Shown: positions 50,959 through 59,058 of the stretch, piece by piece | Numbering within the stretch: position 1 is the first letter of the stretch | Layout of the letters: the number at the start of each line of letters is the position of its first letter | DNA from: Phascolarctobacterium sp. | GTDB taxonomy: Bacteria; Bacillota; Negativicutes; Acidaminococcales; Acidaminococcaceae | Direction: 5' to 3' | Length of the DNA stretch: 59,058 bases | Assembly (NCBI RefSeq): GCF_030531065.1 | Contig: NZ_JAUNOQ010000013.1 | Location: 1-59,058 of the forward strand | Made by a program: the position numbers and the translations under genes | The notes under the pieces: model-generated | What the model saw: the letters and a program-made list of their open reading frames with translations, nothing else | Databases searched by the model: none | Told to the model about the DNA's origin: nothing

Positions 50959-51704
50959 TGCGGGTAGTCAGTAAGACCCATGTGGGCCTGGTCAGAGAAA
51001 ATAACGAGGATACCCTTTTGGTGCGCGAGCCCTATTTGTTCGCAGTAGCGGACGGGATGGGCGGTTATGCGGCAGGCGAGATTGCCAGCCGTTCCACAAT
51101 TAAAGCTTTTGAAGCGGCGACCTACAGCCTGCGCCACGAGCAGGAGGAGCAGAATGTGATAAAGGTGCTGCAGGAGGCTTTCGCCAAGGCGAACGCTCAT
51201 GTCTATAAAATGGCTGTAAGTAACGATAAGTACAAAGGCATGGGTACGACGATGACCGCGCTTTATCTGCCGGGCAACGGCGAGGCTTACTGCTGCCATA
51301 TCGGCGACAGCCGTTTGTATCTTTACCGTAACGGACAGCTGCGGCAGGTAACCCGTGACCACACATTTGTGGCCGATTTGCAGGAGCAGGGTAAGATAAC
51401 CAGGGAGGAAGCGTTTGTGCATCCGCAGCGGCATATTTTATTACAAGCCATGGGCGTGGACGAGGAGATTCAAAGCGATTGCCTGCATTTTTCCGTGGAG
51501 CCGTCAGACCGGCTGCTGTTGTGCAGCGACGGGCTTTCCGATATGCTGCGAGACCGGGAAATAGCCGATATTATCGGTACGGAGGATTTGCAGCAGGCGG
51601 CAGACAAATTGCTGGAGCAAAGCTTGGACAACGGCGGCAGGGATAACGTGTCTTTGATTTTGATAGATTTAACGGCGCAGGGGGAGGAAGGCTGCAATGG
51701 ATAA
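50955..51704 (+). CDS. prpC: PP2C-type serine/threonine phosphatase (Stp/PrpC)
   Basis: A 249-residue metal-dependent phosphatase. Motifs are VGLVRENNEDTLLV, AVADGMGGYAAGEIAS, GMGTTMTALYL, HIGDSRLYLYRNGQL, TRDHTFV, LLLCSDGLSDML and GGRDNVSLILI, together covering the binuclear metal ligands (D in NNED, DGMGG, DGLSD, DN). It reverses phosphorylation by the PASTA kinase encoded next. It overlaps rlmN (ATGA) and the kinase by 8 bases. Confidence 0.96.
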   Translation: MMRVVSKTHVGLVRENNEDTLLVREPYLFAVADGMGGYAAGEIASRSTIKAFEAATYSLRHEQEEQNVIKVLQEAFAKANAHVYKMAVSNDKYKGMGTTMTALYLPGNGEAYCCHIGDSRLYLYRNGQLRQVTRDHTFVADLQEQGKITREEAFVHPQRHILLQAMGVDEEIQSDCLHFSVEPSDRLLLCSDGLSDMLRDREIADIIGTEDLQQAADKLLEQSLDNGGRDNVSLILIDLTAQGEEGCNG

Positions 51705-53649
51705 GAAGGGCAAAACCATATTGAATGGGCGCTATGAAATAATCCGCGCTATCGGCTACGGCGGTATGGCGGAGGTTTATCTGGCGCACGATCTGCTGCT
51801 GGACCGCAATGTAGCCGTTAAAATGCTGCGCGACCAATTTCTGGAGGATAAGGAGCTGCTGGAGCAGTTCCGGCGGGAGGCTAAATCGGCGGCGCGGCTG
51901 GTGCATCCTTATATCATCAATATTTACGATGTAGTGTCGGAGGGCAGCAGTCAGTATATCGTTATGGAGTATGTGGACGGCGTAACGCTGAAGGAATATA
52001 TGCAGGAGCACAAGCTGTCCTTGAACGCTGTGCTGGAAATTGCCGTGCGGTTGGCAGACGCTTTGCAGCACGCTCACAGCCATAATATTATCCATTGCGA
52101 TATTAAGCCGCAGAATGTGCTGCTGGATAAAAATATGAATCCCAAAATCGCGGATTTCGGTATCGCCAAGATGGTGACGAACCAGACCATGGTGTATTCC
52201 AAGTCGGTGATGGGTTCCGTACATTATATTTCGCCGGAGCAGGCCAGCGGCGGTAAGATTACGGCCTGCAGCGACGTATATTCCCTGGGCGTGGTGCTTT
52301 TTGAAATGCTGACGGGGCAGGTGCCCTATGTGGGGCCGACGGCGGTGGCTGTGGCTATGATGCATGTGGAAAAGCCGGTGCCGCAGCTGGCGGATTATAT
52401 GGAAAATGTGCCTGAAGGTATGCAGGAGATTATCAATAAGGCGTTGGCTAAGCATTGTGCGGAGCGTTATGCTGACGCCGGGCAGCTGCGCCGCGATTTG
52501 CTGGCCTTGAAGATGAAGCTTTTCCCGTTCAGCAGCGAGGATTATACGCAGGAGCTGGGGCCAGTGAAGGTCAGCGCCGTTAAAGAGGATAATCCGGACG
52601 ATGGCGCAACTATGATTATGAAGCCGGTACGGCGGGAGCCGCTGGAGCATACGGCGCAGCTACCGGAGACGCAGCCGGAGAAAACGGTTCAGAAGGTACA
52701 GGCGGAAGCAGGGGAACAAGGGAAAATGACAAAGAGAAAGCTGAATTATACGAAGCTGCTGATTTATATTACGGCGGCAGTAGTGATGATATCCGTGGCG
52801 GCACATTTTATTTTCAACCGTACTTTGGCAGAGGTGACCGTGCCAGACGTTACTAAAATGACGGTGGTGGAGGCGCAGAAGCTCCTGGAGGAAAAGGAAT
52901 TTAAGGTGGAGCTGGAGGAAAAATACGGCGATCCGGCAAAATTCAAGCCGGGAACCGTTATGGAGCAATCTCCGGCAGCGGGAGAAAAACGCAAGCAGCG
53001 CAGCTTGATTATCCTGACTATTTGCAGGGGAGCAGAGCTTAAGCCGGTGCCTGATTTAGCGGGTATGTCCTTGTCCAAGGCGGAGCAGACGGCGCTTAAC
53101 TCCGGCTTTAAGCTGGGCAAGATAACCAAAAAGCATGTGGACGGCCAGCGTATCGGCAGCGTCCTCAGCCAGTCGCCCAAGGCTTTGGACAAAGCGCCCA
53201 GAGGCAGCGGTATCGACCTGGTGGTAAACGAGGGCGACAAAGAAGTGCCTAATTTGATCGGCAAGCCAATCAGCGAGGCGAAAAAGCTGTTGGCCAGCGC
53301 TGGCCTGACCTTAGGCGAGATTAAAACCATTACCGACCACAGCGCAGCAAAGAATGTGGTGCTGGCTTCTAATCCTAACGCCGGAACTAAAATTGGCGCA
53401 GGCGACGCCGTAAGTATTACGGTGGCCGAAGGCAGCGGCGAAAAGCGCAGCGCGTATGTAGATTTTGTGGTGCCGGGGAATAAAACGACGAACGTGGAAA
53501 TTATCTTGATTGACGAAAATGGGAAGAAAACCCTTTACAGCGGCAGTCAAAAGGGCGGCGTGCGTTTGCGCCAGCGTGTGGAATATACCGGTAGCGCTCG
53601 CGTGCAGATGCTGTGCGACGGCAAGCTGGCCAGCGAAAAGAGCCTGTAA
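51697..53649 (+). CDS. prkC: PASTA-domain serine/threonine protein kinase (PrkC/Stk)
   Basis: A 650-residue membrane kinase. Kinase domain (about 12-275): GYGGMAEVYLAHD, lysine K42 (VAVKML), catalytic loop HCDIKPQN, DFGIAK and SPEQASG. A single membrane helix (about 350-370) precedes three extracellular PASTA repeats (starting VPDVTKM, VPDLAGM and VPNLIGK) that bind peptidoglycan fragments. A last roughly 65-residue domain (SAYVDFVVPGNKTTNVEIILIDENG) follows. The catalytic loop has HCD instead of HRD, so activation does not use the usual arginine. It responds to cell-wall state together with the PP2C phosphatase. Confidence 0.96.
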   Translation: MDKKGKTILNGRYEIIRAIGYGGMAEVYLAHDLLLDRNVAVKMLRDQFLEDKELLEQFRREAKSAARLVHPYIINIYDVVSEGSSQYIVMEYVDGVTLKEYMQEHKLSLNAVLEIAVRLADALQHAHSHNIIHCDIKPQNVLLDKNMNPKIADFGIAKMVTNQTMVYSKSVMGSVHYISPEQASGGKITACSDVYSLGVVLFEMLTGQVPYVGPTAVAVAMMHVEKPVPQLADYMENVPEGMQEIINKALAKHCAERYADAGQLRRDLLALKMKLFPFSSEDYTQELGPVKVSAVKEDNPDDGATMIMKPVRREPLEHTAQLPETQPEKTVQKVQAEAGEQGKMTKRKLNYTKLLIYITAAVVMISVAAHFIFNRTLAEVTVPDVTKMTVVEAQKLLEEKEFKVELEEKYGDPAKFKPGTVMEQSPAAGEKRKQRSLIILTICRGAELKPVPDLAGMSLSKAEQTALNSGFKLGKITKKHVDGQRIGSVLSQSPKALDKAPRGSGIDLVVNEGDKEVPNLIGKPISEAKKLLASAGLTLGEIKTITDHSAAKNVVLASNPNAGTKIGAGDAVSITVAEGSGEKRSAYVDFVVPGNKTTNVEIILIDENGKKTLYSGSQKGGVRLRQRVEYTGSARVQMLCDGKLASEKSL

Positions 53650-53652
53650 ATT

Positions 53653-54531
53653 ATGACAGAGCTGCAGGGCAGGGTCCTGAAAAATTATAACGGTTATTAT
53701 TATGTAAGCGTAAAAGACAGCGTTTATACTTGTAAGGTTAAAGGGCGGATGAAGCAGAACCGCTTTTCCCTGGTTACCGGCGATTTGGTAAGCCTGTCGC
53801 CGGGAGCCGCGGGCGAGGGCATGATAACTAAGGTGCTGCCGCGCAAGAATTTCTTGCCGCGGCCGACGCTGGCTAATCTGGATTTATTTGTGGCAGCCTT
53901 TGCCTGCACGGCGCCGGATTTCAGTTTTTTGCTGGCCGACAAGCTGCTGGCCTTGGCGGCGCTGGCGCGGATTCCGGCATTATTGGTGCTGAATAAGGAG
54001 GATAACGCGCCTTTAGGATTGATTGACAAAATAAAAGCGGTGTACGAGCCGATAGGCTATGAGGTCTATACGCTATCGGCGAAGAACGGCACTGGCGTGG
54101 AAGCTTTGCGCCAGCGTCTGCGTGGGCAGATCTGCGCCTTTGGCGGGCCTTCGGGCGTAGGCAAGTCTTCGACTATCAACGCTATTGACAGCAGCGTTGC
54201 TTTGCGGACCGGCGCGGTCAGTGAAAAAATTGGCCGCGGCAAGCATACTACGCGCTTTGCCCAGCTGCTGCCCTTTGACGAAGGCTATATTGCAGATACG
54301 CCGGGATTTGGCAATTTGCTGCTGGAGGGTTTGGAGCCGCAGCAGGTGCAGCAGGCCTTTCGCGAATTTGCCTTGTATGAGGACGGCTGTCGTTTTTGCC
54401 CCTGCACTCATACTCACGAGCCGGTGTGCGGCGTAAAGGAGGCAGTGCAGGACGGACGGGTGGCGGCCAGCCGCTATGAGTCTTATTTGGCTATGCTGCA
54501 GGAGGTCAAGGATCTGAAAAGGAAATTATAG
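53653..54531 (+). CDS. rsgA: ribosome small subunit-dependent GTPase RsgA
   Basis: A 292-residue circularly permuted GTPase for 30S maturation. It has an N-terminal OB fold (QGRVLKNYNGYYYVS), LNKEDNA (G4), GPSGVGKSSTINAI (G1), DTPGFGNL (G3) and a C-terminal zinc site CRFCPCTHTHEPVCGV. It starts three bases after the kinase gene with little ribosome site, so it is probably coupled. prpC-prkC-rsgA-rpe is a widely conserved Firmicutes order. Confidence 0.97.
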   Translation: MTELQGRVLKNYNGYYYVSVKDSVYTCKVKGRMKQNRFSLVTGDLVSLSPGAAGEGMITKVLPRKNFLPRPTLANLDLFVAAFACTAPDFSFLLADKLLALAALARIPALLVLNKEDNAPLGLIDKIKAVYEPIGYEVYTLSAKNGTGVEALRQRLRGQICAFGGPSGVGKSSTINAIDSSVALRTGAVSEKIGRGKHTTRFAQLLPFDEGYIADTPGFGNLLLEGLEPQQVQQAFREFALYEDGCRFCPCTHTHEPVCGVKEAVQDGRVAASRYESYLAMLQEVKDLKRKL

Positions 54532-54569
54532 GCTGGCGCAGAGCGCTGCCTTTATGGGAGGGATAAGAG

Positions 54570-55214
54570 ATGCTGAAAATTGCTCCGTCGATTTTGTCCG
54601 CGGACTTTGCTTATCTGGCAGACGAAATCAAAAAAATTGAGAGAGCTGGAGCCGATTGGGTGCATATCGACGTTATGGACGGATTATTTGTACCTAACTT
54701 AACCTTTGGCGCGCCGGTGGTCAAGAAAATACGCAAAGTAACGCCTTTGTTTTTTGACTGCCATCTGATGGTGGAAAGCCCGGAAAAATATATCGCCGAT
54801 TTTAAGGCGGCCGGGGCGGACCAGATTGTCGTCCATGCGGAGGCTACTAAGCATCTGCACCGCTGCGTGCAGCAGATTAAAGGCGAAGGCATGAGAGCGG
54901 GCGTAGCGCTGAATCCGGCAACGCCTTTGAGCGCGGTGGAGGAGATGCTGCCCTATGTGGATATGGTGCTGCTGATGACGGTTAACCCAGGCTTTGGCGG
55001 GCAGTCCTTTATTGAAAGCATGGTGCCGAAGATTAAGCGCCTGCGCCGGATGCTGGAAGACGCAGGGCTGGATGCAGATATTCAGGTGGACGGCGGTATT
55101 AACGATAAAACTGCCAAGCTGGTGCGCGAGGCGGGGGCTAATGTTTTGGTAGCTGGCTCCTATGTGTACGGCGCTGAAGACGTGCAGGCGGCAATAGCCA
55201 GCCTGAAGGCTTAA
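54570..55214 (+). CDS. rpe: ribulose-phosphate 3-epimerase
   Basis: A 214-residue TIM barrel interconverting ribulose 5-phosphate and xylulose 5-phosphate. It starts [23 protein letters not shown], with [43 protein letters not shown] and IQVDGGI carrying the metal ligands and catalytic aspartates. GGGAGGG precedes the ATG. It ends the housekeeping operon. Its substrate is also the likely input for the CDP-ribitol synthase in the polysaccharide locus. Confidence 0.97.
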   Translation: MLKIAPSILSADFAYLADEIKKIERAGADWVHIDVMDGLFVPNLTFGAPVVKKIRKVTPLFFDCHLMVESPEKYIADFKAAGADQIVVHAEATKHLHRCVQQIKGEGMRAGVALNPATPLSAVEEMLPYVDMVLLMTVNPGFGGQSFIESMVPKIKRLRRMLEDAGLDADIQVDGGINDKTAKLVREAGANVLVAGSYVYGAEDVQAAIASLKA

Positions 55215-55221
55215 CGAAAAT

Positions 55222-55262
55222 AAAAATCCCGATTGACGATGTTTGCCAATCGGGATTTTTTT
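55222..55262. terminator. bidirectional terminator between rpe and the carboxyltransferase gene
   Basis: ATCCCGATTG/CAATCGGGAT stem with an 11-base loop and A/T runs on both sides. It serves both convergent genes. Confidence 0.88.
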
Positions 55263-55275
55263 GCATTGGTTGGTT

Positions 55276-56646
55276 TTACATATCGTGGAACTGCATGCCG
55301 ATATTGCTGTGACGCAGGAAGTTCAGCGTTACCTCCGGGAAGGAAGCGTAGCTTAAAACATCATCGATGGGAGCGTTGGGGAAGCCTTCTTCCGCCAGCT
55401 TTTCACGCAGCTTTTTCAGCTGGGGCGCAATATCGTCTGCCGGACGATGGTCAATCTGCGGCGCAGCGCCGATAGCCAGCTTGCGTACTTCGGAGTCAAT
55501 CGGTCCCGGAGTGCGGCCGTATTTGCCAAGAATGAGGTCCTTAACCTCGCGGGGAATCATTTTGTAGCGGCCTAAAGCTACATTGAGTACGGCCATGGAG
55601 CCGACAATCTGGCTGGTAGGAGTTACCAGCGGCGGATAGCCAAGCTCAGCGCGCACGCGGGGCATTTCTTCCAGCAGCTGCGGATATTTATCGGCCACGC
55701 CCATTTCCTTCATCTGGTTGAGCAGGTTGGACAGCATGCCGCCGGGAATCTGGAAGGTCAATACCTTGGGGTCGATGGGGATATTAGCGTTCAAATTGAA
55801 ATCGTTGGTCAGGTCGGCGCGCACCTTTTTGAAATAATCTGCCAGGTCGTGCAGGGCGCTGAGGTCGATGCCCGTGTCGTAGGGGGTATTCTGCAGCGTA
55901 GCTACGATGGATTCGGTACAGGGCTGGCTGGTGGATTCGGCGAAGGGGGACAGCGCCGTATCGATAATGTCCACGCCTGCTTCGATAGCCTTTAAGTAGG
56001 TCATGTCGCCCATACCGCTGGTGAAATGAGTATGCAGGTCAATGGGCAGGTCAAGCTCGGCTTTCAGGCTGCGAATGAGACTTTCAGCAGCGTAAGGACG
56101 CAACAGGCCGGCCATATCCTTAATGCAGATGGAGTCGGCGCCCATTTGCGCCAGCTCTTTGCCTAAATTAACAAAATCGCTGTCCTTATGATAGGGACTG
56201 ATAGTATAAACGATACAGCCCTGCACATGAGCGCCGGCTTCTTTGGCGGCACGCATAGCGCATTCCAGATTGCGGGTATCGTTGAGGGCGTCAAAAATCC
56301 TGATGATAGAAACGCCGTTGGCTACGGAGCGTTTAACAAATTCGCGCACTACGTCATCGGCGTAATGGTTATAGCCCAAAATATTCTGACCGCGCAGCAG
56401 CATTTGAATAGGAGTTTTCGGCAGATGCTTTTTCAGCGTGCGCAAACGCTGCCAAGGGTCTTCGTTAAGAAAACGCAGGCAGGCGTCGAAGGTAGCGCCG
56501 CCCCAGGCTTCCAAGGCATAATAACCAGCGTTATCCAGCTGTTCCAAGGCGGGCAGCATATCCTTAATACGCATTCTGGTGGCTGCCAAAGATTGATGGC
56601 CGTCGCGTAATACTGTTTCCACTATTTTTACTGGTTGTTTGTCCAT
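55276..56646 (-). CDS. oxaloacetate decarboxylase alpha/pyruvate carboxylase B-type carboxyltransferase without biotin domain
   Basis: A 456-residue protein with the HMGL-like carboxyltransferase barrel: VETVLRDGHQSLAATRMRI, LEAWGGATFDACLRFL, RGQNILGYNHYADDV, RIFDALND, IKDMAGLLRP and LHTHFTSGMG (metal ligands). A conserved carboxylase domain follows (PGGMLSNL, LGYPPLVTPTSQIVG). The usual C-terminal biotinyl domain (MKM motif) is missing, as in transcarboxylase 5S subunits and in split sodium-pumping decarboxylases where biotin sits on another protein. It therefore needs a partner encoded elsewhere. AAGGAG precedes the ATG. The exact substrate (oxaloacetate, pyruvate or a methylmalonyl partner) is not decidable here. 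Confidence 0.88.
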   Translation of the reverse strand: MDKQPVKIVETVLRDGHQSLAATRMRIKDMLPALEQLDNAGYYALEAWGGATFDACLRFLNEDPWQRLRTLKKHLPKTPIQMLLRGQNILGYNHYADDVVREFVKRSVANGVSIIRIFDALNDTRNLECAMRAAKEAGAHVQGCIVYTISPYHKDSDFVNLGKELAQMGADSICIKDMAGLLRPYAAESLIRSLKAELDLPIDLHTHFTSGMGDMTYLKAIEAGVDIIDTALSPFAESTSQPCTESIVATLQNTPYDTGIDLSALHDLADYFKKVRADLTNDFNLNANIPIDPKVLTFQIPGGMLSNLLNQMKEMGVADKYPQLLEEMPRVRAELGYPPLVTPTSQIVGSMAVLNVALGRYKMIPREVKDLILGKYGRTPGPIDSEVRKLAIGAAPQIDHRPADDIAPQLKKLREKLAEEGFPNAPIDDVLSYASFPEVTLNFLRHSNIGMQFHDM

Positions 56647-56737
56647 ATTTTTTCGCTCCTTATTTTAAATTTGTTCAATGCTTTTTTATAATAACATTAT
56701 AGCATATTTTTATGGATACTGTATACATGATTTGACG

Positions 56738-56769
56738 ATAAAATTACCGCAGCCAAACAGCTGCGGTAA
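56738..56769 (-). terminator. terminator of the PBP1A gene
   Basis: On the minus strand TTACCGCAGC/GCTGCGGTAA is a perfect 10-bp stem with a 6-base loop followed by TTTTA. Between here and the carboxyltransferase start (56647-56737) a minus-strand TATAAT near 56700 is its likely -10 box; no good -35 box is seen. Confidence 0.85.
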
Positions 56770-56789
56770 AATATTTTGCAAATTGCATT

Positions 56790-58856
56790 TTAATTGCGCG
56801 TCGGTTGATTGCTGACCACAGGCTGGCCCATAATCTCATTGATGCGCTGCTTCATACTACGGCGCTGGGTGGAGGGCTTCGTGCTTACTGCAGGAGCTTG
56901 CTGCTGAACGGACTCTTTGGTTTTGGCAGCTTTGGCGCTATTGCTATTGTTCTTGTCGTCTTTAGCGTTATCCTTGTTTTGCTCTTTTTCCTTATCTTTT
57001 TCGTCGTCCTGCTTTATTTCAGGCTCGGCGGGAATAGCGACGCCAGGATTAGTGAAGCTGCTGCGCGGAGCGGCGGCTAAGGCGTTGCTCATAAAGTCGT
57101 GCCAAATGGACAGAGGCGTGGTGCTGCCATACATATGATTCATCGGCTTATTATTATCGTCGCCAACCCAGACTGCTGTACACAGGTCGGGGGTAAAGCC
57201 TACGAACCAGGCGTCGATGAAGGTATCGGTGGTACCTGTTTTACCTGCTGCCGGACGCCCGATGCCCATGCCGCCGCCAGTGCCGCTGACGAGTACGTCC
57301 TCCAGCATATTGGTTGTCAGATAAGCGGCTTCTGCATCAATAACGCGCTTGCTTTGGGGCTTGGCTTCGTAGAGTACCTTGCCGTCGCGATTAACAATTT
57401 TGAGCAATGCTATAGGCTTGCAGTAAATACCGTTGGTAGCGAATACGCTGTACGCGGAGGCCATTTCCAGCGGATTAACGCCCTTGGTCAGGCCGCCTAA
57501 GGACATAGCTAAATTCATATCGCTGTAAGAGCCGGAATCTACCAAGGTGGAGATGCCCATTTTTTCAGCGTTGGCAATGATTTTGTCTACGCCTACTTCA
57601 CGAGCTAATTTAATTGTAGGAATGTTCATGGAGCGTTTGAGGGCAGTTCTCAAGCTGACTTTGCCATGCCATTTTAAGTCTGAGTTTTGAGGCTTCCAGC
57701 CGGGAGAAAATTCCTCCTCCTTATCTTCAATAACGCTGGCGGGAGTAAAGCCGTTCTGCATAGCGGTTACGTAAACAAAGGGCTTGAAAGCGGAGCCGGG
57801 CTGACGCACAGCCAGGGTTGCGCGATTAAATTTATCGTCGCCGCGTCCGCCGATCATAGCCTTAACATATCCGGTTTTGGGATCCACGGCAACCAGAGCC
57901 ATCTGCGGCTGCGTGCGGTTATTGCCGTCTTTATAATAATTGGGCAGATGACTCATTGCATTTTCTGCAATTCTCTGCATATCGGAATCCAGAGTGGTGT
58001 AAATTTTCAAGCCGCCCTTATATAAAGCGTCGGCACCGACTTCTTCAATAACTTTCTGACTGATCATATCAAAGAAATAGGAGCGGGGATTACTGTTGGC
58101 CTTATGAGAGGTGTTGTAAGCAATCTTTACAGCTTTGGCGCTGGCGGCCTGATCGGCAGTAATAAAACCGTACTTCACCATTTGGTCGATAACCAGTTCC
58201 TGACGGGTTTTGCTTTCCTGAGGATTTTCAAAAGGGTTGTAATAGTTGGGGCTTTTAGGAATAGCTGCCAGCGTGGCCGCTTCAGCGATATCTAGGTTTT
58301 GAACGTGCTTGCCGAAATAATATAGGGAAGCGCTTTCAATACCATAAGCGCCCTCGCCAAAATAGATCTGGTTCAAATACATAGTGAGGATTTCATCCTT
58401 AGTGTATTTTTGTTCCAGTTCTTTGGCAATAAAGGCTTCTTTAATTTTGCGGACGATGGTACGCTCCTGAGTCAGGAAAGCGTTTTTTGCCAGCTGCTGG
58501 GTAATGGTACTGCCGCCTTGAACCTCGCTGCCGCTTAAAGTGGATACGAGAGCGCGGGCCGTACCGCGGTAATCAATGCCGCTATGCTCATAGAAGCGAT
58601 TATCTTCTATAGCGATAAAGGCTTGCTGAACATGCTTGGGAATTTTGTCAATAGTGACAGGGATACGGCGTTCTTCAGATAATGTGGTATAAATAGTATT
58701 GCCATTTATATCGTAAAATTGAGAAGCCGCGTCAGGAATCAAAGTTTCATCCATATTGGAAGGTGCGAACATGCTGGAAAAGCCGTAAAGCACGGAGACA
58801 CCCATAATCATCAGGCAAATTATGCTGACGACTAAAAATTTTAGTACCTTAAACAT
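56790..58856 (-). CDS. class A penicillin-binding protein 1A
   Basis: A 688-residue bifunctional peptidoglycan synthase. It has an N-terminal membrane anchor (5-28), a GT51 glycosyltransferase domain with AIEDNRFYEHSGID, GGSTITQQLAKN and KIKEAFIAKELEQKYTKDEILTMYLNQIYFG compressed around those motifs. The transpeptidase domain has the active serine in RQPGSAFKPF (SxxK), SMN (SxN) and GKTGTTDTF (KTG). A C-terminal low-complexity tail is rich in K, D, E and N (QDDEKDKEKEQNKDN). Product acts outside the inner membrane. GAGGT precedes the ATG. Confidence 0.96.
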   Translation of the reverse strand: MFKVLKFLVVSIICLMIMGVSVLYGFSSMFAPSNMDETLIPDAASQFYDINGNTIYTTLSEERRIPVTIDKIPKHVQQAFIAIEDNRFYEHSGIDYRGTARALVSTLSGSEVQGGSTITQQLAKNAFLTQERTIVRKIKEAFIAKELEQKYTKDEILTMYLNQIYFGEGAYGIESASLYYFGKHVQNLDIAEAATLAAIPKSPNYYNPFENPQESKTRQELVIDQMVKYGFITADQAASAKAVKIAYNTSHKANSNPRSYFFDMISQKVIEEVGADALYKGGLKIYTTLDSDMQRIAENAMSHLPNYYKDGNNRTQPQMALVAVDPKTGYVKAMIGGRGDDKFNRATLAVRQPGSAFKPFVYVTAMQNGFTPASVIEDKEEEFSPGWKPQNSDLKWHGKVSLRTALKRSMNIPTIKLAREVGVDKIIANAEKMGISTLVDSGSYSDMNLAMSLGGLTKGVNPLEMASAYSVFATNGIYCKPIALLKIVNRDGKVLYEAKPQSKRVIDAEAAYLTTNMLEDVLVSGTGGGMGIGRPAAGKTGTTDTFIDAWFVGFTPDLCTAVWVGDDNNKPMNHMYGSTTPLSIWHDFMSNALAAAPRSSFTNPGVAIPAEPEIKQDDEKDKEKEQNKDNAKDDKNNSNSAKAAKTKESVQQQAPAVSTKPSTQRRSMKQRINEIMGQPVVSNQPTRN

Positions 58857-58914
58857 TTTCTACCTCTTCTACAAATTATTGACTGATGCATAAAAGGGTT
58901 TGCATAGTAAGACT

Positions 58915-58943
58915 ATTATAGCATTTTCGGCTTGTTTTGTCAT
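58915..58943 (-). promoter_or_regulatory. promoter of the PBP1A gene
   Basis: On the minus strand ATGACA (58938-58943), 17 bases, TATAAT (58915-58920), about 55 bases before the gene. Confidence 0.7.
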
Positions 58944-59000
58944 ATATTTCCTGCTGAATAAAGTACTGCCGCGATGGTTTTAGCATAAGCATGTAAAAAA

Positions 59001-59054
59001 AGTCGAAAAAAGGTCAAAAAGAGTGTTGACAATCTCAACGCTGCGTGGTAATAT
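59001..59054 (+). promoter_or_regulatory. promoter reading out of the right edge
   Basis: TTGACA (59026-59031), 17 bases, TAATAT (59049-59054). A small inverted repeat GTTGA/TCAAC (59025-59039) overlaps the -35 box, and AGTCG...GGTCAAA lies upstream (59001-59018). The gene it serves is outside the window. Confidence 0.6.
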
Positions 59055-59058
59055 ATAC

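Noticed and set aside
59001-59018. CtsR box at the right edge
   Set aside because: Half-site spacing is 11 and the served gene is not visible; the resemblance may be due to A-richness.

Overview
This looks like chromosomal DNA of a Firmicutes (Bacillota) bacterium, most likely of the Negativicutes/Acidaminococcaceae type; that placement is inference. The support is HrcA/CIRCE-controlled groESL, a ctsR-clpC pair, a PASTA kinase with its PP2C phosphatase, a DUF116 gene between fmt and rsmB, an ACT/UPF0210 pair, and a stand-alone oxaloacetate/pyruvate-type carboxyltransferase lacking a biotin domain. Promoters are ordinary sigma-70 type (TTGnnn-17-TATAAT).

Layout. (1) 1-2.2 kb: a decayed Rpn-family nuclease gene and a divergent sigma factor/XRE regulator pair. 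(2) 2.3-17.3 kb: a Wzx/Wzy-type surface polysaccharide locus. It has an initiating sugar-phosphate transferase, UDP-galactopyranose mutase, a DUF4422 protein, several GT2/GT4 glycosyltransferases, LicD, a fused CDP-ribitol synthase, a polymerase and a flippase. A RelB/YafQ toxin-antitoxin pair lies inside it. Together the genes predict a variable glycan with galactofuranose and possibly ribitol-phosphate. (3) 17.3-22 kb: three Rpn-family PD-(D/E)XK genes, two of them almost identical, and a DUF4143 protein with a broken P-loop. (4) 22-31 kb: groESL, fic, a truncated M20 hydrolase, a split chromate transporter, bioB, tRNA-Arg(CCG), a thioesterase and an F420-ligase-like protein. (5) 31-42.3 kb: ctsR-clpC-radA, guaA, a two-component system, the ACT/UPF0210 pair and nth. 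(6) 42.3-43.7 kb: an inserted island with an IS3 remnant and a DUF3791/DUF3990 ADP-ribosyltransferase-like module. (7) 43.8-55.2 kb: a dense housekeeping run priA, def-fmt-DUF116-rsmB-rlmN-PP2C-prkC-rsgA-rpe. (8) 55.2-58.9 kb: carboxyltransferase and PBP1A on the minus strand, and a promoter reading out of the window.

The most interesting signals are in the polysaccharide locus. Two glycosyltransferase genes start with almost the same leader, which holds a poly-C tract just after the ATG. One copy has eight Cs and is in frame; the other has seven and is out of frame. Each is followed by a RelB/YafQ module, intact in one case and decayed in the other, so a whole [poly-C leader - glycosyltransferase - toxin/antitoxin] cassette seems to have been duplicated and remodelled. 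A third glycosyltransferase is split at a short AT repeat. This looks like a slipped-strand and recombination system for varying surface glycans.

Two dispersed intergenic elements also stand out. One is a two-hairpin, terminator-ending leader or small RNA, found upstream of Rpn genes and once alone. The other is a roughly 120-bp mobile-looking repeat flanked by TATAAT boxes, which appears to have inserted into promoter -10 boxes and to supply promoters for tRNA-Arg, a chromate transporter and an Rpn gene.
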